DNA from: Planococcus lenghuensis
GTDB lineage: Bacteria; Bacillota; Bacilli; Bacillales_A; Planococcaceae
Direction: 5' to 3'
Assembly: GCF_001999905.1 (NCBI RefSeq)
Contig: NZ_CP019640.1
Coordinates: 448,501 to 512,500, forward strand
DNA length: 64,000 nt
Position numbers and translations under genes: made by a program
Part shown: positions 60,687-64,000 of the stretch, in pieces
Layout: each line of letters starts with the position of its first letter
How positions within the stretch are numbered: position 1 is the stretch's first letter
The notes under the pieces: model-generated
Database searches by the model: none
What the model was told of the DNA's origin: nothing
What the model saw: only the letters and a program-made list of their open reading frames with translations

Positions 60687-60702
60687 AAGAAGGCTTCTTT
60701 TT
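60672..60702 (+). terminator. Terminator of the sigB operon
   Basis: CTTCTTC / GAAGAAG stem, followed by CTTCTTTTTTT, overlapping the end of rsbX. Confidence 0.7.
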
Positions 60703-60818
60703 TTATGGAAAAAAATGGTGCATAGGCTGCTATCGCCATTGAAAGACACTGATTTCCTGTTCATCCGCTTTATTAAACAGGACCTGTGGTAAAATTAAGC
60801 CCGAAAGGACGTGGAAAT

Positions 60819-62960
60819 ATGGATTCGAAACAGCTACAAGAGGCAGTGGCAAAGGAAACCGGCATTAGTGGTAAGCAAGTCGGACAAGTTATTGCGCTCC
60901 TCGCAGACGGCAATACGGTGCCGTTCATTGCCCGATACCGGAAAGAAGCAACCGGGTCGCTTGACGAAGTGCAGATCAAAGCCATCAGTGACCGATATAC
61001 ATATAGACAGAATCTCGAAGCGCGAAAGGACGAAGTGATTCGGCTGATTGAGGAACAGAATCAGCTGACAACTGAACTCCGAAAGGACATTTTAAATGCG
61101 GATGTCCTTCAGCGGGTGGAAGACTTATACCGGCCATTCAAGCAGAAACGGCGGACGCGGGCTTCTGCTGCAAAAGAAAAAGGATTGGAACCGCTGGCGG
61201 ACTGGTTGATGAAAAATCGCGGAGATGCGAACGGCAAAGCGGCTGCATTCATTGGTCCGAAACAGGCGGCAGACGTAGAAGAGGCACTGCAGGGAGCCCG
61301 TGACATTCTGGCTGAACGGTTCGCGGATGACGCGGATATTCGGGAGAAGATCCGGGAAGTGACCCGGCGTAATGGGTTGATTCGGAGTGCTTTGAAAAAA
61401 GGAAAAGAAGACGAAAAACAGGTTTTTGAAATGTATTATGAGTACGAGGAACGCGTCGCTCGAATCGTTCCGCACCGGGTACTGGCGATGAACCGCGGAG
61501 AGAAAGAGGATATTCTGAAAGTGACAATCGAACCGCCGGCAGACACGGTCTTAAAAGTGATGAAAACGAAATGGCTGAAAGGGAACACCCATCCTGAAGT
61601 GGAAGCGGCAATTAATGACAGCTATAAGCGGCTTATCCAGCCTGCAGTGGAGCGTGAAATGCGCGGGGAGCTCAGCGAAAAAGCGGAAGAACAGGCAATC
61701 CATATCTTTTCTGAGAACCTGCGGAGCTTATTGCTGCAACCGCCGATGAAAAATAAAATGGTGCTGGGGGTCGATCCCGCTTACCGGACCGGCTGTAAGC
61801 TGGCCGTAGTGGATGAAACCGGGAAGCTGTTGGAAGTGGCAGTCATTTACCCCCATCCGCCAAAAGCGAACCCGGAAGCTGCCAAAAAGAAACTGACCGA
61901 ATTGATAAAGAAATATCCGATTGAAATCATGGCGATCGGAAACGGCACCGCTTCCCGCGAGACCGAGCAATTTATCGCTGATTTTATTGGTGAACGGGCG
62001 GTTGCTGCATCGTATGTCATCGTCAGCGAAGCGGGCGCAAGTGTATATTCGGCATCTGACGTGGCACGCGGAGAATTCCCGGAATTGCAAGTGGAAGAGC
62101 GGAGTGCCGTATCCATTGCCCGCAGGTTGCAGGATCCGCTGGCAGAACTCGTGAAAATCGATCCGAAAGCGGTCGGCGTCGGGCAGTATCAGCATGATGT
62201 CTCGCAGAAGAAGTTAGCGGATCAGCTGACGTTTGTTGTGGAAACAGCCGTCAACCAAGTGGGCGTTAATGTAAATTCAGCTTCTTCTTCTTTATTACAA
62301 TATGTAGCAGGGTTAAATAAAACCGTCGCAGATAATATTATTCACATGCGGAACGAAAACGGCCGCTTCACCTCAAGGCCTCAATTAAAAAAGATTCCTC
62401 GTCTGGGCGCCAAGACATATGAACAGGCGATTGGCTTCCTTCGCATTCCGGAAGCGAAGAACCTGTTGGACTCAACAGGTATTCACCCGGAAAGCTACGA
62501 ACTGGCAGAAACGCTTTTAAAAGAAGCAGGAGCCGACAAAAAAGAAATCGGCACTGAAGGATTGACTGCTAAATTGGCTGCAATCGATTTCCGTGCCGTC
62601 AGTGAGAAAACAGGGGCAGGTGCAGTGACGTTGCGCGACATCGTGGAAACACTGAAGCGCCCGGCACGTGATCCGCGAGATAATTTCCCACAACCCCTTC
62701 TGAAAAAGGATGTATTAAAAATGGAAGACTTGCTGCCGGGAATGGAATTACAGGGAACTGTGCGTAATGTAGTTGACTTTGGTGCCTTTGTTGATATCGG
62801 CGTGAAGCAGGACGGGCTTGTTCATATTTCCAAGCTGAAAAAAGGATTTGTTAAACATCCGCTTGAGGTTGTCTCGACTGGAGACGTGGTAACTGTGTGG
62901 GTAGAGAAAGCCGAAAAAGAAAAAGGACGCATTGCGCTGACCATGCTTCAACCCGAATAG
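60819..62960 (+). CDS. tex: Tex family RNA-binding transcription accessory protein
   Basis: The 713-residue protein has the Tex order: N-terminal helical region with GNTVPFIARYRKEATG, a YqgF/RuvC-like domain (about 310-440, VLGVDPAYRTGCKLAVVDE), tandem helix-hairpin-helix motifs (about 480-560) and a C-terminal S1 domain (about 635-705). It binds nucleic acid and affects transcription and toxin expression in other species. ATG 60819 is chosen because AAAGGACG lies at the proper distance. Confidence 0.94.
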   Translation: MDSKQLQEAVAKETGISGKQVGQVIALLADGNTVPFIARYRKEATGSLDEVQIKAISDRYTYRQNLEARKDEVIRLIEEQNQLTTELRKDILNADVLQRVEDLYRPFKQKRRTRASAAKEKGLEPLADWLMKNRGDANGKAAAFIGPKQAADVEEALQGARDILAERFADDADIREKIREVTRRNGLIRSALKKGKEDEKQVFEMYYEYEERVARIVPHRVLAMNRGEKEDILKVTIEPPADTVLKVMKTKWLKGNTHPEVEAAINDSYKRLIQPAVEREMRGELSEKAEEQAIHIFSENLRSLLLQPPMKNKMVLGVDPAYRTGCKLAVVDETGKLLEVAVIYPHPPKANPEAAKKKLTELIKKYPIEIMAIGNGTASRETEQFIADFIGERAVAASYVIVSEAGASVYSASDVARGEFPELQVEERSAVSIARRLQDPLAELVKIDPKAVGVGQYQHDVSQKKLADQLTFVVETAVNQVGVNVNSASSSLLQYVAGLNKTVADNIIHMRNENGRFTSRPQLKKIPRLGAKTYEQAIGFLRIPEAKNLLDSTGIHPESYELAETLLKEAGADKKEIGTEGLTAKLAAIDFRAVSEKTGAGAVTLRDIVETLKRPARDPRDNFPQPLLKKDVLKMEDLLPGMELQGTVRNVVDFGAFVDIGVKQDGLVHISKLKKGFVKHPLEVVSTGDVVTVWVEKAEKEKGRIALTMLQPE

Positions 62961-62985
62961 CAAACGTAAGAAAGGAAGAAGTAAG

Positions 62986-63438
62986 GTGACAAACGAAGAA
63001 CTCACCGCAGTCGTGCAGGGAATTTCAGCCGGGGTTTTTTCCCGGCCGTTTCGGCACGCGGCTTACTTTAATAAGAGACTCAGGACAACAGGCGGCCGGT
63101 ATATGCTCAGCACTCACGCTATTGAGATCAACCCGGCATCTTATGAGCGATACGGATACAGGGAACTTGAAGGTATTATCAAGCATGAACTGTGCCATTA
63201 TCATCTTCACCTGGAAGGGAAGGGGTACAAGCACAGAGATGCTGATTTTAAAAAACTATTGAAAGAAACAGATTCACCCCGTTTCTGTCAGCTTCCCACA
63301 GAAAGAAAGGGACGCACAGCTGACCGTCAGTATAGATACCAATGCCTCAGTTGCCGAACGAACTATGCGCGGAAAATTCGGATGAGTACAGAAAAATACC
63401 GATGCGGCAAGTGTCGCGGAAAACTTCAATTGCTTTAA
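62986..63438 (+). CDS. sprT: SprT-like metallopeptidase family protein
   Basis: The 150-residue protein has the SprT core with the zinc-protease-like motif HELCHYHLH (about residue 66) and a C-terminal zinc ribbon with CLSC and CGKC. It starts at GTG 62986, with AAGGAAGAAG upstream. It is the B. subtilis YdcK equivalent and follows tex closely. Proteolytic activity of this bacterial group is not established. Confidence 0.9.
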   Translation: MTNEELTAVVQGISAGVFSRPFRHAAYFNKRLRTTGGRYMLSTHAIEINPASYERYGYRELEGIIKHELCHYHLHLEGKGYKHRDADFKKLLKETDSPRFCQLPTERKGRTADRQYRYQCLSCRTNYARKIRMSTEKYRCGKCRGKLQLL

Positions 63439-63469
63439 AAAACTTTTAAAAGAAAATGGCATTTATCTA

Positions 63470-63498
63470 TTGACGATTCCTTTTATGGTCTCTATAAT
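63470..63498 (+). promoter_or_regulatory. Promoter of the tRNA cluster
   Basis: TTGACG and TATAAT separated by 17 bp, 30 bases before tRNA-Asn, close to a perfect sigma-A promoter. Confidence 0.85.
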
Positions 63499-63527
63499 AG
63501 AAAAAGTCGATTAGTAATCGATCTTGT

Positions 63528-63602
63528 TCCGAAGTAGCTCAGTGGTAGAGCAATCGGCTGTTAACCGATCGGTCGTAGGTTCGAATCCTACCTTCGGAGC
63601 CA
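63528..63602 (+). tRNA. tRNA-Asn (GTT)
   Basis: TCCGAAG pairs with CTTCGGA at the acceptor stem. The D-loop reads AGCTCAGTGGTAGAGC, the anticodon loop CTGTTAA and the T-loop TTCGAAT. CCA is encoded. Confidence 0.97.
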
Positions 63603-63608
63603 TTATCC

Positions 63609-63683
63609 GGCCCCTTGGTCAAGCGGTTAAGACACCGCCCTTTCACGGCGGTAACACGGGTTCGAATCCCGTAGGGGTCACCA
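63609..63683 (+). tRNA. tRNA-Glu (TTC)
   Basis: GGCCCCT pairs with AGGGGTC. The anticodon loop is CTTTCAC, the T-loop TTCGAAT, and CCA is encoded. It lies six bases after tRNA-Asn in the same transcript. Confidence 0.97.
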
Positions 63684-63740
63684 TTACTATTTCTGTGTTA
63701 TACTGAATAAGGTACATAGAATACGCTTGCACTTATAATT

Positions 63741-63784
63741 AGTGACGCAGCATATCACTACTAATATTATCGCGGGGTGGAGCA
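63741..63784 (+). repeat. Direct repeat copy 1, includes 14 nt of tRNA-Met
   Basis: This 44-bp block matches 63924-63967 at 43 of 44 positions. Its last 14 bases, CGCGGGGTGGAGCA, are the 5' end of the initiator tRNA. It then diverges into a hairpin-rich insert, so it is a tRNA fragment rather than a gene. Confidence 0.9.
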
Positions 63785-63923
63785 AATCGCTGTACGAAGA
63801 CAGCGATTAACATCGACGGAGGCGGAGCCGAGGAAGATGTAACACGAGTCGTACAAAGACGACGAGTTACACCGAATCAGCAGAGCTGATGCAGGTGTCT
63901 ATTACTGCAGAGTAACATGCGTA
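63785..63923. other. Array of four to five hairpins between the 44-bp repeats
   Basis: Consecutive self-complementary stretches are seen. AATCGCTGT/ACAGCGATT (63785-63808) has a perfect 9-bp stem. ACATC/GATGT (63810-63840) has an inner GGC/GCC pair. GTCGT/ACGAC (63848-63863) is weaker. ACACC-ATCAGC / GCTGAT-GGTGT (63869-63898) is a long hairpin, and TTACT/AGTAA (63902-63915) closes the set. No T-runs follow and no reading frame is apparent. Confidence 0.7.
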
Positions 63924-63967
63924 AGTGACGCAACATATCACTACTAATATTATCGCGGGGTGGAGCA
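63924..63967 (+). repeat. Direct repeat copy 2, with the genuine tRNA-Met start
   Basis: Second copy of the 44-bp block; the last 14 bases begin the complete initiator tRNA. Confidence 0.9.
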
Positions 63968-64000
63968 GTTCGGTAGCTCGTTGGGCTCATAACCCAAAGG
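63954..64000 (+). tRNA. Initiator tRNA-Met (CAT), truncated by the window edge
   Basis: It starts CGCGGGGTGGAGCAGTTCGG. The anticodon stem-loop has GGG-CTCATAA-CCC, the three G:C pairs of initiator tRNAs, and the first base C is consistent with an initiator. The 3' half lies beyond the window. Confidence 0.93.

Noticed and set aside
63771..63790. Complete tRNA at the first 44-bp repeat
   Set aside because: Only the first 14 nt match the initiator tRNA; the rest is the hairpin array, with no anticodon stem.
1..64000. CRISPR arrays, rRNA genes, prophage, intact transposases
   Set aside because: None were seen on either strand when reading through the window.

Overview
The window looks like a chromosomal segment of a low-to-mid GC, Gram-positive Bacillales bacterium, most likely of the Planococcaceae (Planococcus, Planomicrobium, Bhargavaea or a relative). 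This is inferred from strong AGGAGG-type ribosome binding sites, frequent GTG and TTG starts, B. subtilis-like protein families, and the gene order at the right end. That order is ddl-murF-cshA-ydbS-ydbT-rhomboid-acpS-alr-ndoAI-ndoA-rsbR-S-T-U-V-W-sigB-rsbX-tex-sprT, as in the B. subtilis ydb/ydc region. The lipoprotein gene ydcC that B. subtilis carries between acpS and alr is absent. No prophage, CRISPR array or intact transposase was seen.

Layout. 1-9.9 kb: an ABC exporter, YceI, MurB, a K+/H+ antiporter, a membrane-anchored penicillin-acylase-type hydrolase, a paired FluC/CrcB fluoride channel and a P1 peptidase. 10-23 kb: acetyltransferases, MntR, CvfB, an MhqO-type dioxygenase behind an MhqR-like operator, small stress-type proteins, a lipid-kinase-like protein, an AraC regulator and a second-type YidC. 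An internally deleted insertion sequence lies at 16.1-16.4 kb. 23-31.4 kb: an MFS permease, a VanY-type peptidase, cardiolipin synthase, a glycosyltransferase/HAD-phosphatase pair resembling sucrose-phosphate synthase and phosphatase, a squalene/phytoene synthase and an aldehyde dehydrogenase. 31.4-31.9 kb is a non-coding element with short terminal inverted repeats. 32-35 kb holds three tandem MBL-fold paralogues. 36-42.8 kb: an XRE-TPR regulator divergent from an MFS exporter, with two perfect palindromes between them, then a sugar ABC importer lacking its ATPase. 42.8-63.4 kb: cell-wall genes (rodA, ddl, murF, alr), a paired SMR transporter behind an unknown protein, the cshA helicase, the EndoA toxin-antitoxin pair and the complete sigma-B operon with its stressosome module. 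The window ends in a tRNA cluster (Asn, Glu, initiator Met).

A recurring theme is sigma-B. Besides the sigB operon with an internal sigma-B-type promoter before rsbV, six other genes have GTTTAA/GGGTAA-like promoter candidates at plausible spacing: two of the MBL paralogues, the aldehyde dehydrogenase, an Lmo0937-type membrane peptide, a YtxH-like protein and a small hydrophilic protein. These calls were made by eye.

The least explained structures are a 44-bp duplication that includes the first 14 nt of the initiator tRNA, separated by an array of hairpins (63.7-63.97 kb); a six-unit 21-bp tandem repeat before the fluoride channel genes; a terminator-like hairpin in the long cshA leader; a frame disruption in ydbT; and an MBL paralogue that has lost two zinc-ligand histidines.
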